In this document: positions 11,671 through 23,880 of the stretch, piece after piece
Layout of the letters: each line of letters starts with the position of its first letter
Position numbering within the stretch: the stretch's first letter is position 1
Source of the DNA: Mesodorylaimus sp. YZB2_4
Lineage: Eukaryota > Nematoda > Enoplea > Dorylaimida > Dorylaimidae
Direction: 5' to 3'
Length of the DNA: 64,000 bases
Assembly (NCBI GenBank): GCA_030248295.1
Contig: JASANH010000647.1
Span: 1-64,000, forward strand
Notes under the pieces: generated by a model
What the model was told of the DNA's origin: nothing
Database searches by the model: none
Seen by the model: the letters and a program-made list of their open reading frames with translations, nothing else
Made by a program: the position numbers and the translations under genes

Positions 11671-14600
11671 CTACCATCGAATTTCCAAAACCTTTGATGA
11701 ATATAACAAGGCCACTAACATCAGTGAACCACAAAATGTAAATAGAAAAAACAAAAAGTCAGTCATTGTGGTATCGTCTGCCAACAGTCGAACAAGGGGA
11801 ACTCGAGATTTACGCATCTTGCGTTTTTTCCTTTTCCCGAAACACAAGATATTGATTATTTCAGCGATCAGGAAACCAACTTCGAAAATGGTGAAGAAAT
11901 CGAAGCCATTAATATTCTGTAGCATGTTGGAAATATCTTGAAGGAGTTCCCAGATCTGGAAATAGCATGTCATGTGGAAATGAAAAGAAGGAGAAAAAGT
12001 AGCTAACTGTAGTAGCTTCTTCCTCGTGGAATGTGACGGATTGGAGGCGTTCATAGTAAATCTCCAGCAATGCAAAATGGTATCTGAAAGCGGAAAGGAG
12101 AATCAGAAGCGAAGGTCGAGTATGAAGGTATCCTTACATTGCATTATCTTGACAGCCATGTGAGTAATTCTTTTCTTCGCAAGCCACTTCCTGAAAGAAA
12201 GTGATCATGTACATACATATTCCAGCTAGGGACCCTTTATGATACTGACTCAGTGCACTCTGTTCGATAGGGTAAGTGAGTTATACAACGCTCAAGTTTC
12301 TAGAATGCACTAACTTTACAGCCCAACTCAAGACTGACAGTACGGTGTCCTAACAACGATAGTATTATGCAGCGGACTGCAGGCGACGACTCAGCAATTA
12401 TACAATTCACCAGTTTACTATCGCTATCGCTATTTATTCGAATGCTAAGAAGCCAAAAACGCACCAGACGGTATGGCGACCACGGACACGCATAATAAGT
12501 TTGTGGTATGTTGCCTTGTCAAAGCACTCAACACCCTTACCTCCATGTGCTTGTTGGATAGGAGCAAAGCCGTGTTGATAACTGCGTCAAAATATATTCT
12601 TTCGCATTGGCTAATGCACCGGCAATTAGCCTCTTTAAGGTAGTCTTTTTTGCAAGATGTATTCTGATAAAAGTCTGGGCATAATGCTGGAAGAGAAGAT
12701 TGTAGTTTTCTCTCACTGTCATTGGGTCTCTACCATGGCTTACTTCTAACGCTGGTATAATTAGTGAACCGTTTCCTTTCGTCAAGACTGTTCTCATCCA
12801 CGTCTGAGCAAAAGCTGACGTTATTCGGCCTCGCGTAACGGGGGTCGGCGCATTTGCACTCCCTTATCACGTAGTCTTGGAGACACGACTTGGTGCACCC
12901 CTAAAATTGAATAGAATGGACCTTCTTACTCTCACTGTCAGACATCTGCTGAAGACCTTACCTCGGGATTGTAGGTGCCGTTGTAATAGTAAGATATGCC
13001 AGGGTGTGCGGGATTATCCCACGAGTCTGTGCACGGATTTTGAGGAGTGTCTTTCTTTTCCAACTTCGCCTAGAGAGTAGATTTTGTGAGGATTCGGAGT
13101 GAAACAGTCTACAGGGCTGTAAATTTCGAGCTCGCGCGCTCACAAGTGCTGTAAATCCCAACTTGTATCCCTTCCCTTACTGTGTATTTCTCCTTTGAAA
13201 TCATACTTCCCTAACTCCTGGGTTTCGCGCAATGGCCCTGCCCGCTGCAACTCTGGCTACACCCTTAGCTTACCATAGAGATAGCCATAGAAGTAAGCAG
13301 GCCAGGAGCAATATTATATCCATAGGTCTCGACAAATGGATACTCATCAGCAGGATGCGTGTACACTTTGAAACCAGCCGTCTGAGTGCATGGGTAGTAC
13401 TCGTGCTGTTGCAGACGCATGAGAAGTCGGAGACCTGAAACAGTACTCGCAATCAGAAGAGTGGGCACCAGCTAAAGACCAGAAGACATACCTCCCTGGG
13501 GTCCGCTGCGAGTCACATTCAACTCATCTTCACGCGGATTAAAGGTGAAACAATTTCCGTAAAATGGATTAAGCCTTGGCATAAACAGCCTAAAAATGAG
13601 CATTTCCTGGAGCAGAAATAAGATAATCAGATCTCACAGCTGACTTCTCTTCATCACACGGCTCGTCATCGTACATACAGAATTCGATCGTGTCATTGAG
13701 CTGATGACCAGCCTCATGATTGTTCCCGTTATGCATTGCGAATACGGCTGGTATGACGGCATTGGTAACTGAGGCGACCAGAGACTGTTGGTCGGATATG
13801 GTGTCCTAAAGAGACGTCCTAGGTGCAGTACAGCTGTCGTCAATGTGTGAGTTTGAGCACCTACCAAGATGCCACTGTTTTCCAATGCATTCACCAATTC
13901 GAGCGGCAAACCTAAAATCATGCTTTTCATCACAGCACAGACAATCTTTTGGCTGGTTCATACTTACCAACGTATTGAATTGTAGGGCATGGTTCTAGAT
14001 CGCATGACTCCTCTTCTTCAGTGTGAGGGCAACTGCCGGGTCCTATCGATGGCAAAATGATATCACGACTGCGTCTCCGGGTTCCATTTCCACAGTCACT
14101 GGAACAGTTGCCCCATGGAGCCCATTCGGATACGGTGCAGTCTGAAAAGACCAATATTATAGACAAAGTAGTCAGCAATGAGGTCTGACTACTCTGTACA
14201 GTGTGATTCATCTAGTCAACTGAAACACACTAGGTGTCCCGCCAGCAAAAATTGACGGAGAAGGATATCTGCCTGACCAACTTACTTCTTTCCAACAAAC
14301 ATCTTCCCAAGCCTAAAGTTTTGTTAAAAAAATACAAGGGCGGTTTTGGTTTCCAATTCCAATGGAGAATATATTTGGTATGGTCTTGATCATCGCTCAC
14401 TACCGTATCACCCGGCACATCGCTCGACCAGCTCAGGTGCCTCAATGTAGTGCCAGCAAACCCAGGCGTCGTCAGTGAGTAGCCGATGATACCACGAATA
14501 AAGAAATTGTGTTCGTTAACCAAGTACCATAAATCAGTCTCGTTATTGACCATGGACGAGTGAGTGGTCCTCGGGTTCTGAACCTCGTAGAGGGGTTGAG

Positions 14601-15352
14601 TAATGTCAGGAATGTAGAGCGTAGCAGCGTACAAAGTTTCACCCAAGGCGCTAGTTTGGTTCAGAGTGAATCCTCGTTCGATAGCATCAGCTACATTCGT
14701 AGTCACCAGATGCTGCCAACCGTAACCGAATCGGTACAGTTGAGCGCATGGGATTTCGGTAATGTCATCTGGAATAGGCAGTTTCCGTGTGCTTTAGACA
14801 GCAGAGAGCCATCTTCAACCTACTCAATCTCACGCCCATCTGACAAACCGGAGTGACTCCAGTCGTCTCGTTACAATGTACGTTCTTCCACGCAGCATCA
14901 GTTCTGACCACGCATCGACGTGATAGGTCATCGTGGGGTGCTGTGACGCCTGTTTGCCAGTACAGATCTTCCGAAGTCTTGCCGTCACTCACCCATGTCC
15001 ATTGACGTAATAAAAGTTGCAAGCCCAAAGCGATTGTCAGCCGAGGATAATTTTTAAACCTAAAACGAGGCGCACGATCGGGTTTTATCATTACTTATAT
15101 TCACACCAATACTTACACAGTATCATTGAACTGTTTATACTCAACAATGTGTTGAAACACGGGCAATCTAGCCTTGCGTGCGGCACATATGGAACGTGCC
15201 CCGACAACCGTAGTCTTATTTCGCAATTCAAAAAAGTAGCATTTCCCGGCAATGAGCTGCCAGCCTTCTTGGCAGGCGCCGTCTTGAGCTTGAACAAACT
15301 GACCAGGAAAAAATAAGGGAAATAAAAAAGCTACAATACACAATTGGCGCAT
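11671..15352 (-). CDS. Lectin-TSP1-DEG/ENaC (ASC) fusion protein, 784 aa
   Basis: Spliced model (minus): 15352-15117, 15059-14834, 14712-14286, 14141-13968, 13911-13865, 13805-13645, 13589-13492, 13434-13274, 13069-12962, 12900-12744, 12686-12541, 12190-12138, 12083-12008, 11955-11671; 2355 coding bases, an exact multiple of three. Order: cleavable-type signal peptide (MRQLCIVAFLFPLFF), C-type lectin domain (CQEGWQLIAGKCYFF to TPVCQ), an unrecognised ~140-residue domain, a TSP1 repeat (SEWAPWGNCSSDCGNGTRRR), then the ASC ectodomain: FYGNCFTFNP, RSGPQGGLRLLMRLQ, DEYPFVETYGY, GCTKSCLQ, CKCADPRYARP. One membrane segment follows (TIFEVGFLIAEIINIL). No TM1 lies between TSP1 and ASC. The TM2 filter position reads GFD where DEG/ENaC channels have (G/S)XS. 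A second hydrophobic stretch near the C-terminus may be coding or spliced away. C. elegans EGAS proteins (EGF plus ASC) are a precedent. Exon 3's end is the least certain. Confidence 0.85.
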
Positions 15353-15473
15353 GTAACATCACAGGATTGTCCACCTTCCACTCGACTTTTCATTTGTCTG
15401 GTCGTTCGACTCCGCAAAAACAGAACAGACTCTGAGATCCGTGTAAGAGCTTCTCGTCTGATCGAACTCTCAC

Positions 15474-15698
15474 CTACTTATCGCCCACCAGTTTCCATAT
15501 TTGACCGAGCGTTAGCTTTTCGTCGTCAAAGGTGAAACCTTGTTCATTGTTTGGAAAACGCGTGACAGCATTGGTAACGTGCCGCACGACTGAGCGTCTT
15601 GTTTCCAGGCACCATGAACATGGGCTCCTCACGATCGAATCAATAGGAAAGAGAATGCAAGTGGAAAAGAACGAAGTCAGCATCTTTTCAGAGTGCAA
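15474..15698 (-). pseudogene. Orphan exon: signal peptide plus start of the unknown lectin-gene domain
   Basis: An open frame begins with a signal-like stretch (MLTSFFSTCILFPIDSI) and continues HVTNAVTRFPNNEQGFTF and LTLGQIWKL. That resembles the start of the unknown domain in the neighbouring gene (TTNVADAIERGFTLNQ and LGETLYAATLY). A donor-like GTAGGT sits near 15477, but I find no partner exons before the next gene's own signal peptide at 15352. It may be a relic of an upstream tandem copy or an alternative first exon. Confidence 0.35.
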
Positions 15699-16904
15699 TT
15701 GTGGAGGCGAGCTCTCTGGCCCGATGTGGAGAAGATCAATGCGATTTGTAAATGTAGAATCATGCCATGATTTGTATTCTCTTTAAAATGACCCTAAGCA
15801 TACCAGCAAAGGATATCATTTTTGGTTACCTCGTTCTTCTACCCAAAACCGTAGAAGTGATGATTCACAAACCGACTCTATGCTGGAAGTAGAAAAACCT
15901 TTGCTCTTTGGTATATTGAAAAACGGGAGCTGTCTGACGATGTGTAAGGTTGTACTGTACATAGATAAGGTATCCATTAACTTTACGTTCACAATCTTGT
16001 AGAGCATACTGTACATTTATTACAGGGTACCATAAATACCAAGTTACATATTTAGGTTTCTTCCTAGAACCTATTTGAGTTAAACGAACGCCCTCGCATA
16101 GTTTTCCAGGCAACGACAGTATACTGTATGCTAAATTTGCTATGACCCGGGCTATGTATAAAATACTACTGCTATATTTCAAAAGTCAAACAAGGTCACA
16201 AAAGCAAAAAAACGAAACTACTCTATGCTCATTGGTGAGTCAGGAAATGGGAGGGTGTCAAAGCTGATTTAGAGAATACTGTAAAGTCATAAAACTTTTG
16301 ATTCCGATATGTGGGATACCGATTTCAAATAACAGTTTTGCTGGGATTGATGTTTAATTAATGGCAATTTTTCTTCAGTATTGACCTGTCCTCAAAAAGC
16401 TCACTCACTCAGACCTCTCTCGTACCTCAATCAACCCAGTGGGGACCGGCAGGGGCCAACTTGATTTCAGGCTCTTGTTTCCCAATATCATGAACCAACA
16501 CGTGAATCCTGTTCGCGTCCATTTAGACACTATATTTCTTCAACAGAAGGTACACTACCAGTATTAGCACTGCCACACTTGTAGTGTACTGTACATTTAC
16601 TAACAATACATACAGCCATGCTAACGCACGGTTCAGAAGAGAAGAAGCAAAAACGGAATGTTCAGAAGTACAAATATACACAACAGCACAGTATTACATA
16701 GCACGGCACCGAAAAGTGACTAGTACCCGTCGTCCTCATCTGCTGCAGGACCTACAGCATCAAAACCAGCACCGGAAGTATGCAAGATTTCCAAAAAGGA
16801 TCTTTTGAGAAGGAAGTGAGAAGACAAAGGCGAACTGAAGAATGGTTTTCCAGCACTGGGCATCATGATGACGGCCAGCGAATTCAGAACTGAACAAGAG
16901 AATC
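15699..16904. other. Intergenic
   Basis: AT-rich sequence between the lectin-ASC gene and the ADAM gene's stop codon. Short frames are present, none with a recognisable domain or a convincing splice pattern. Confidence 0.5.
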
Positions 16905-19900
16905 CTAATTTTGGCCCTTTTTAAAACGGGCTGCCAAGGCATTGACTCGGCCGTCGTTCTTGGCACCACTATTCTTCTTTATTACTTCCGGGTTCTTCAC
17001 TGAACCCGTTTCTTGCTTTGTTGGCTGTACGGGTACGACAGCCTTTTTGCTAGAAGAGGAGGGAGCGGAAGACGGAACTCCAATGTCCGTTTTTAATCGC
17101 TTTTCCAAATCGGCCGCGAATGCAGCTTTTGAGGATACGCCGCCAGGTATTGCAGAAGAAGCTGATGTTGACAGTGGCGGTTTTGAAATCACCGGTTTCT
17201 CTTCTTTTTGAGCAACTGGCTTCAAGGCCTTCTTTGGGGGCATTATTTCCTTCTTCGGTGGCACTTCTGGTTTGGAATTCATAACATCGTAGTATGCATA
17301 GGATGACTGCTCCTGCGATTCCGTCGCCGAGTCAGTTGAATTGGCTTTCTTCATCAAATTTGGTTTAGATGAGGGCAAAATGGGTGGTTTGATCTTGTTT
17401 TCAGGGGCGGGATTACGGGCCTGGTTCTCCGCTTTTTGTAAAGCCATTTCGTTCTGCTGAGGCACTTTTGGTATCGAAGACGGCAAGGGTGGCAACAGAG
17501 GTTTCGAAGGCGCTCCGGGAATAGGCTTGGGCTTCAGACTAGAATTTGAGGGGTTTGAACTTGCGTGTTCTTCCGTCGATTTCTTGATCGGATGTGCAAA
17601 TGCTGCTGGGGAGAGAGGCTGTTCTTGATTTGTAGGCGCAGCTTCGAATAATTTCTTGACATTTGTGTATGAAGGTGCGGCAGTTTTTTGATTATTGCCA
17701 CTCGATTCTGCATTGTCCGCTGAAGGCGTCGGCGGTGGTGGGGCGGGTCGTTTCGGCAAGATCATGTCTTCTTCATCGAATGCGCCAGCATCTGCGCGCG
17801 TTTCGTCGACTTCTTCTAATTTAGCCAATGAATCATCGGTCGGTCGCCTTGGCCTGATTGGACCAGATTGAGCAAAAACAGATTGGCCATTGGTTGTCGA
17901 AGTGGCGCTGAGAGTCGTCGTAGAAGCGGCGATGGCTGCGAGGACAGGCAGGAGACCGTCTTGTAAGTTCACCGTGACGGTTGGTTTGGGAAATGACTTT
18001 GACGTGTCCGTGACTGCGCACGGTGTCGTTGTCAGCGGCCAAACTGGGGTAGTCGATGTGGCTTGTTTGGGAGCCGTTGGCTGACGTGCTGGCGATTTCG
18101 AAGAGGCTGTCGTGGTTGGCGTCGGCTTTGTCTTCGCTCCAGCATTTGTTGCAGGTCGAGGTTTGTTATTCTTAGTCTTGGCAGGGCCAGGCTTATCGAA
18201 TACTTTGACTACCCTAAAAGTAGGAAGCCTTTGTAGTGCCGCAAATGATCCATCGCCAACGATCCATTGAGTTGGTCAGTACGTACTTAGGCGATCTGAT
18301 CTTGCCTTTTTTGTACAGATATGTCAATAGAGCTGATACCAAAGGCAATATGACAATTACGAATATCATTACTCCGAGTCCAACGTTGAATCCAGAGCCT
18401 AAAAGCGAACGGGGCTTACCCTCAGCGAATAACAAGTAATGAAAGGTGAAAGCGAGAGACAGAAGCGAAAGGCGTGAAACAGAAAGTTCCCTCCTTCTGC
18501 ACAATTAGTGAAACCAAAAAGTTACACTAAAACGTATACGCACATGCTTCAAAGAGAATGCAGAATCCTGTATCCGAATCGCTACTATTACGGTTTATAG
18601 GCAAGCCAAGCGAGCCGTTATCATTCAGCATATGGCCCGTGGTTGCCTCCGGAAGTGAGGGCATGGTCCTAGTGGTGGTGCGAGTGCTCAGTCCCGGCTT
18701 TCCAGTCGTTTGCCGAGACAAGGACACCGTACTAGTCTGCGTCGGCATCCTGCTAGTACTGGTGGTAGTCGGTTCTGGAAGCAAAGCGTAAAAGCAACGG
18801 GCAAGGCACCCCAAATAAGAACATAACAGCTTTGCTATGCATCGTAGTTCCTCAAACGTCAGTAAGGCTTGCAGGGTTTTTTGCTTTGAAGATTCGCAGG
18901 TTGTGCAAGTCTAACAGCTACTGTGACAATACCGCAAGCCAAAGCAACTAAATGCAATCTAAAAACTACGAGCTGTCTACGTATAACCAGCTTTTTCCAA
19001 ACACAAAAATGCTGCTGTCCTTGCGAGCCACGTTTGAGAAAGTATGATTTGCATGAGAGACTTACCACCCAGAGAGGCAGGGCCGCTGTCGATGCTTCCA
19101 CCCAATCCAACGCTACCGCAGTCGGCTCCGCCAAAGCCGATGTTGCAGTGGCAGTGGCCGAAATTATTGCAAACCTGGGATAAGATCAGCATGATGAATG
19201 GTGCAAGATGATTTGTAGCATGCAAGTACTTACTCCATTGTAGCAAGTCGTGGCGCAAGGGGTTTCAGCCAATATTTGTTTGACAGGAACACATTTTCGT
19301 CCATTGCACATCTGAAAGGCCGAATGGTAGACACTCCGTATAAGTTCTTACTGGGCCGTACTGTCGTACAACTTCGCAATCTTTTACAACCTGATACATC
19401 ACGCAAAAATTACCTTGCCATCTCCACATTTAGCTCCGCTTGGCACAAGACCAGGATCATTTTCTTCTGATCCTAAATCGATCGATGCCGTGTGACATGT
19501 TGTGACCCTATCGTGATATCGGATTTCAGTGTACGCCATTCTGACCAGGGACCTGTCGCCGTATTGAGTTCTTTCAGTTTTGTGCGAACATTGCAACGAA
19601 CCGCACATTTTGTCCCTAAGAAACCCTTCTTCTACAGTAAGCTGAGACAAAAAAGCAAATAGCGCTGCACTCACTGATCGCTGCACGGGGTGTATGTCCC
19701 GTCCAGTTTCCGATATCCACAATTTCCTTGCATATCACCACGTGTATTTAGATTGTAGCACTCGCTAGATCCTATGGCTCCGCTTGAACCCCAAATGAGT
19801 TTACACTGACTGTCGTGAGAGCTACAGCTCCCATTGAAACAAAAGGCCTAAAATGGAATTTGAACAGTATTATACCGCTGTACATTCTCAGAATGCTTCA

Positions 19901-22900
19901 AACAGGTTTCTGATGGTAAATACAGGACGGTTCCTAGCGGTGCAGTCACGAGGAATATTCCCATATGGGATCAAGCTGAGTTTTTCGTCAGTCTAAAGCT
20001 CATCTCTGCGCCATGAAAAGGTTTTGCGCACCCGCAAATGAGTTCTTGATGCCTAGCACATAAGACCACGAGGGTACATTCGAGCGGGAGATCATCGAGG
20101 ATATGGCAGCACGAAACAATCATGCAAGCAAGTCGTACCTGTCCTCCCCTACATGATAGACCATTCTGCTTGTAAGTGTCATTTGGACAGATTTCCGACT
20201 TGCCGTCACAGTATTCAACCAAATCGCACTCGCCTCGACTTTCACGACATGAAGTCGCCATCGCTTTGAACTAAAACAAGATTCAGCTGAACCGCACCCC
20301 TGATTGAACCTTCTAGGCTTACCTTGCACGTGGACCTGTCGCAACACTCTCCATTTGCACAAATGGCGCCTTCGGCCAACTGGCAAGTGGTCGCATTGCA
20401 GCATGGATTGTCGCACACCTGTAACAGATAACCGTGTACAGATTTGGTCAGAGGTAGCAAAGCTATGGCCACTTACTCCAGGCAACCCGCAATCGCAGGC
20501 TTCTCCGTCCTCCACAAATCCATTGCCACAAATAGGAGATTTCGAGTCGAACAAGTTAGTCGGCTTATTCTTCAGACAAAAGTCCCCACCATGGCTGAGG
20601 GTCTGGGCCAGATATTCCATACTGCACGACGACCAGTACATGTTTGCTGCGCTGCTGAAACAGAAAACTATGAAAATCAAGCAAATAAAAGGAGCAGGAA
20701 CTGCACCTTGACGAAGCAGCCATCAGACATTTCTGTTGAGGGCATTGGCACGTGTCGTTGTCGTGTTCCATACCGAAATTATGACCCATTTCGTGAGCCA
20801 TCGTGGCTGCGACGGTGGCAGAGTAGCGGCTGTGATCCTAAACAGGCCAATTTAGCGAACTGCTTCCTCACGGGTCCTGGTGTGATTACTTACCATAACA
20901 ACAGCGCCAGATAAATCTAGTGAGCACATCGTGCCCTTCATGGCCTTGCCCACCACGCCACCGCTGAATGGCACAAGCCTAAAACCAGGTAAATCATCTC
21001 AGGTTCCTGCAAAGCCACATGGAATCCATACTTACGTGATCAGCTGGGCGTGGTCATTGGGCATATCAGGAAGAAGATGGACCCGCCGATAGCGGAGGAA
21101 GCTGTCCAACGTGGTATCTCCATTCTCAGTCACCGTTATACGGTCAGATTCCGACCAGATTTCAACACCGACTAAGGCCACCTTGACATTGACTGGTTGA
21201 TAATACTATAGTAGGTAGATCATACGACTTTGACCCGCAGGTTTCAAACAGGGCGCAAAGACACTTACCGAATTCACGAAGTTGGCATACTCTTTGGCAC
21301 GGCTAAGTAATCTTTGTTTATCGCCACCTGCAGTCCGATACTGAAAGGAAGCGTATCATTGAGTATTCATAGTGTCATATGACAGTATTGGATTTGACAG
21401 GAAGCAACTTAGATTGCATGGAGTTTATATGCACATTATAACGTGTTTGTCAAGGAAGGGTGTTAAAGAGACTTGGTAGACTTGGTCGTACAAGTATAGC
21501 AGCAAAATTTAAGCGTCAGATTTAACTTACAGCAGAATTATCGAAGACGATCGCCATTTCAACGTACAGATCTTTCCAAAATGCGTATTTCTTGTAGTAA
21601 TCTGGAAAGGACCCTGCTGCTCGTTTGGCACGGGACTTGTCATCGGATGCATCATTTTTTGAAATGTGACCTAGAATAGGCACACCAGTTTTCGATCGAT
21701 TGGACAATCATAAAAAAACAAAATGGTGATCTCACCGCATGTGTAATTGGAAGTGGACGAATTATCGTTTTCGGATGCAGGAATCAAAAAAAGCAATTTC
21801 GATGTGCTATTAAACGCAATATCGTAGCGTATCCCATTGAAATATATAGTTCCACTGAAAAACTGATCCCTGCACCTGATTGAATAAGGCTGCCTAATCT
21901 GTATTTACCGTATCCTGTTTTTGCACAAAGTGATCGCGGCATGCGATTTCTGATCAGCTTCTATTGCGCCCTCGTAATAGCAGAAATCCTTGGAATCCTG
22001 CAAAATCCCAGCGCCATCTTATGATGTCCAAGGAAACAAAAAAAGCTGAAATTCCTTACCGCAGTTGGAGAGCTGACAATTTTTTTGCCATTCTCGAAGT
22101 GTACCTCTTTGTAACTAGGAGCTAATAAGTCTCTGAAACAGAGCCAGCCAGTCAAAATGTCAGCACAAGGAGACTAGGGCACATACAAGTGTTTGGATAA
22201 GTGTAGCACCTGCGTTCGATTATTGACAGCCACTAGAACGTCCACGCGATCGGGATACATGTCCTGAAAAAAACCATATCTTAACACTGATTGTGAGAAG
22301 GAGATTGCAAATAGTGATTCGATAGCGCACACGAGTGGCTACGAATAATGGTCAAAGATAGAAAATGCGTCATCAAGGTCAATTACCAATCAAGACACTC
22401 ATAAGGATATGAGCGGGCAGTGATAGGCTATCTATGTAATGGAAAAAGCTCGCTGTGTCATCGCTGTTTAATTACCAATAAAGAAACCGAAGAGCACAAC
22501 AGAATGAGTCAGATAGGTCTTTTGAAGCTTGTCAGATTAGTTTTTTACATGACTCAGAATGAAGCACAAAATCTGCATGGCTGTAAGAAAATCACAGCCG
22601 GATCAGGATAGCTTGGAACCAAATCGCTCTCACAGCCCTCGATTAAGCAGACAACATTTAACCAAAGGAGACACGCCACTGGCCTGATCCCGCAAGGGGC
22701 ACCCGTTTAAAATACCACTTCTAAGCTGCTCGCCCATTTCCGGTCTACTATGAGTGTCTGGAGGGCGCGCCCGTGAGTCACAGCAGGGCACGGATGCCAA
22801 TTCGTGAGGCTGGACGTCGTCCCACAAACCTCGAGAAAACGAAAAATTTAACACAGCTTCGTCATCGCGACCAACGTCTTCCGTATTGAACCGAAGGATA

Positions 22901-23880
22901 GCCAACAATGACCCGCCCCACGCCCACACTGATCGAAGACTGCGGGTGAGGCGTGTGTGCTCAAAGTTTACACGAGTAACAACTGTTTCAATATTTAATC
23001 GACTTATCTCCTCTTTAAACGGTGGCCGGTCGGTTCATGAACGATGATGATTCAACATTATTCACACAATCCTCGCAAACGAGTGCGTTTAACCAGTCTA
23101 AAATTCGCCTGGCCAAGGTTACGCGTACAAATATTCCAAAACCAAATCATACACGCCTGGCGCATCTTTGATGTCTGCCAATGACAGCCCAGTGCCAAGC
23201 ACTGCTGCCCTTCCGGGGACTGGTCAAAATGCCTGTCAAATACCAATTGCAAATTCAAAAATCGACAAGTACTGACTGTCATGTGTTTTTGTACCAGACG
23301 CACCTGTCTTATAGGACGACAGTACCTGCTCGGAGTATAGTCGAAAAAGCCCCCCCCCCCCCCAACACAGGTTTCTGTCTGCCATTGTGTCCACTATGCA
23401 TCCTTGGTCGGTGTGCTCGGTATAGGGGAGACATTCGAGCGAAACACGACACGAACTCGGTCGATAATGCTGGTGCACCATGCAGTGCGCTGGTTTCGAA
23501 TGGCAGAACACACATTGGATACAAGTATGAACAGATGGCGCGAAGTAAGGATTTTGGGAAAAAGTAAATATACAAAGCAATTACAAAATAGCAGTGCTTA
23601 CCTGCGACAGCTTATTGCTAGCTAATTGAGCATTATTTTCTTGAGATCGGGTAATTAACCCGGCGGCATTGACTCCTGCGCATCAAAAATTAGTGCTGTA
23701 TAATAGAGGTCCAGCTATACAATAACGTGTAAACTTACCAACTCCATTGATTGATAAGGAAAAGATTTTAGTGACTGATAAGAGAAGACAGAAGAGCAAT
23801 ATCCTTGCGCTAATCCAGGCCATCATGGTCATCCAATCCAAGACACCACAAGCTAAGATCGATCGATTACGATACGTCAT
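16905..23880 (-). CDS. ADAM metalloprotease-disintegrin, membrane type
   Basis: About 20 exons. Order: signal peptide near 23830-23740 ([16 protein letters not shown]); propeptide exons at 22.27-21.74 kb ([26 protein letters not shown]); furin site KSRAKR near 21630; metalloprotease at 21.6-20.7 kb with zinc site [12 protein letters not shown] near 20775, so active-type; disintegrin domain at 20.65-20.14 kb with [15 protein letters not shown] and SRGECD; Cys-rich region to 19.4 kb; EGF-like [13 protein letters not shown] near 19160; Ser/Thr-rich stalk at 18780-18600; membrane segment [19 protein letters not shown] near 18370; and a Pro/Ser/Thr-rich cytoplasmic tail of about 430 residues (18210-16905) with SH3-type PxxP motifs such as RPAPPPPTP. 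It fits the catalytic ADAM9/12/19 (meltrin-like) class, C. elegans ADM-2 being a candidate orthologue. Exon ends are approximate; a 1.3-kb gap in the propeptide region may hold one unplaced exon. Confidence 0.9.

Noticed and set aside
16942-17211. 89-residue plus-strand frame
   Set aside because: Antisense of the ADAM cytoplasmic tail.
22630-22929. 99-residue minus-strand frame inside an ADAM intron
   Set aside because: Coding-like composition, but no match to the ADAM propeptide and no clear splice sites that keep the frame; left uncalled, though it could be the missing propeptide exon.
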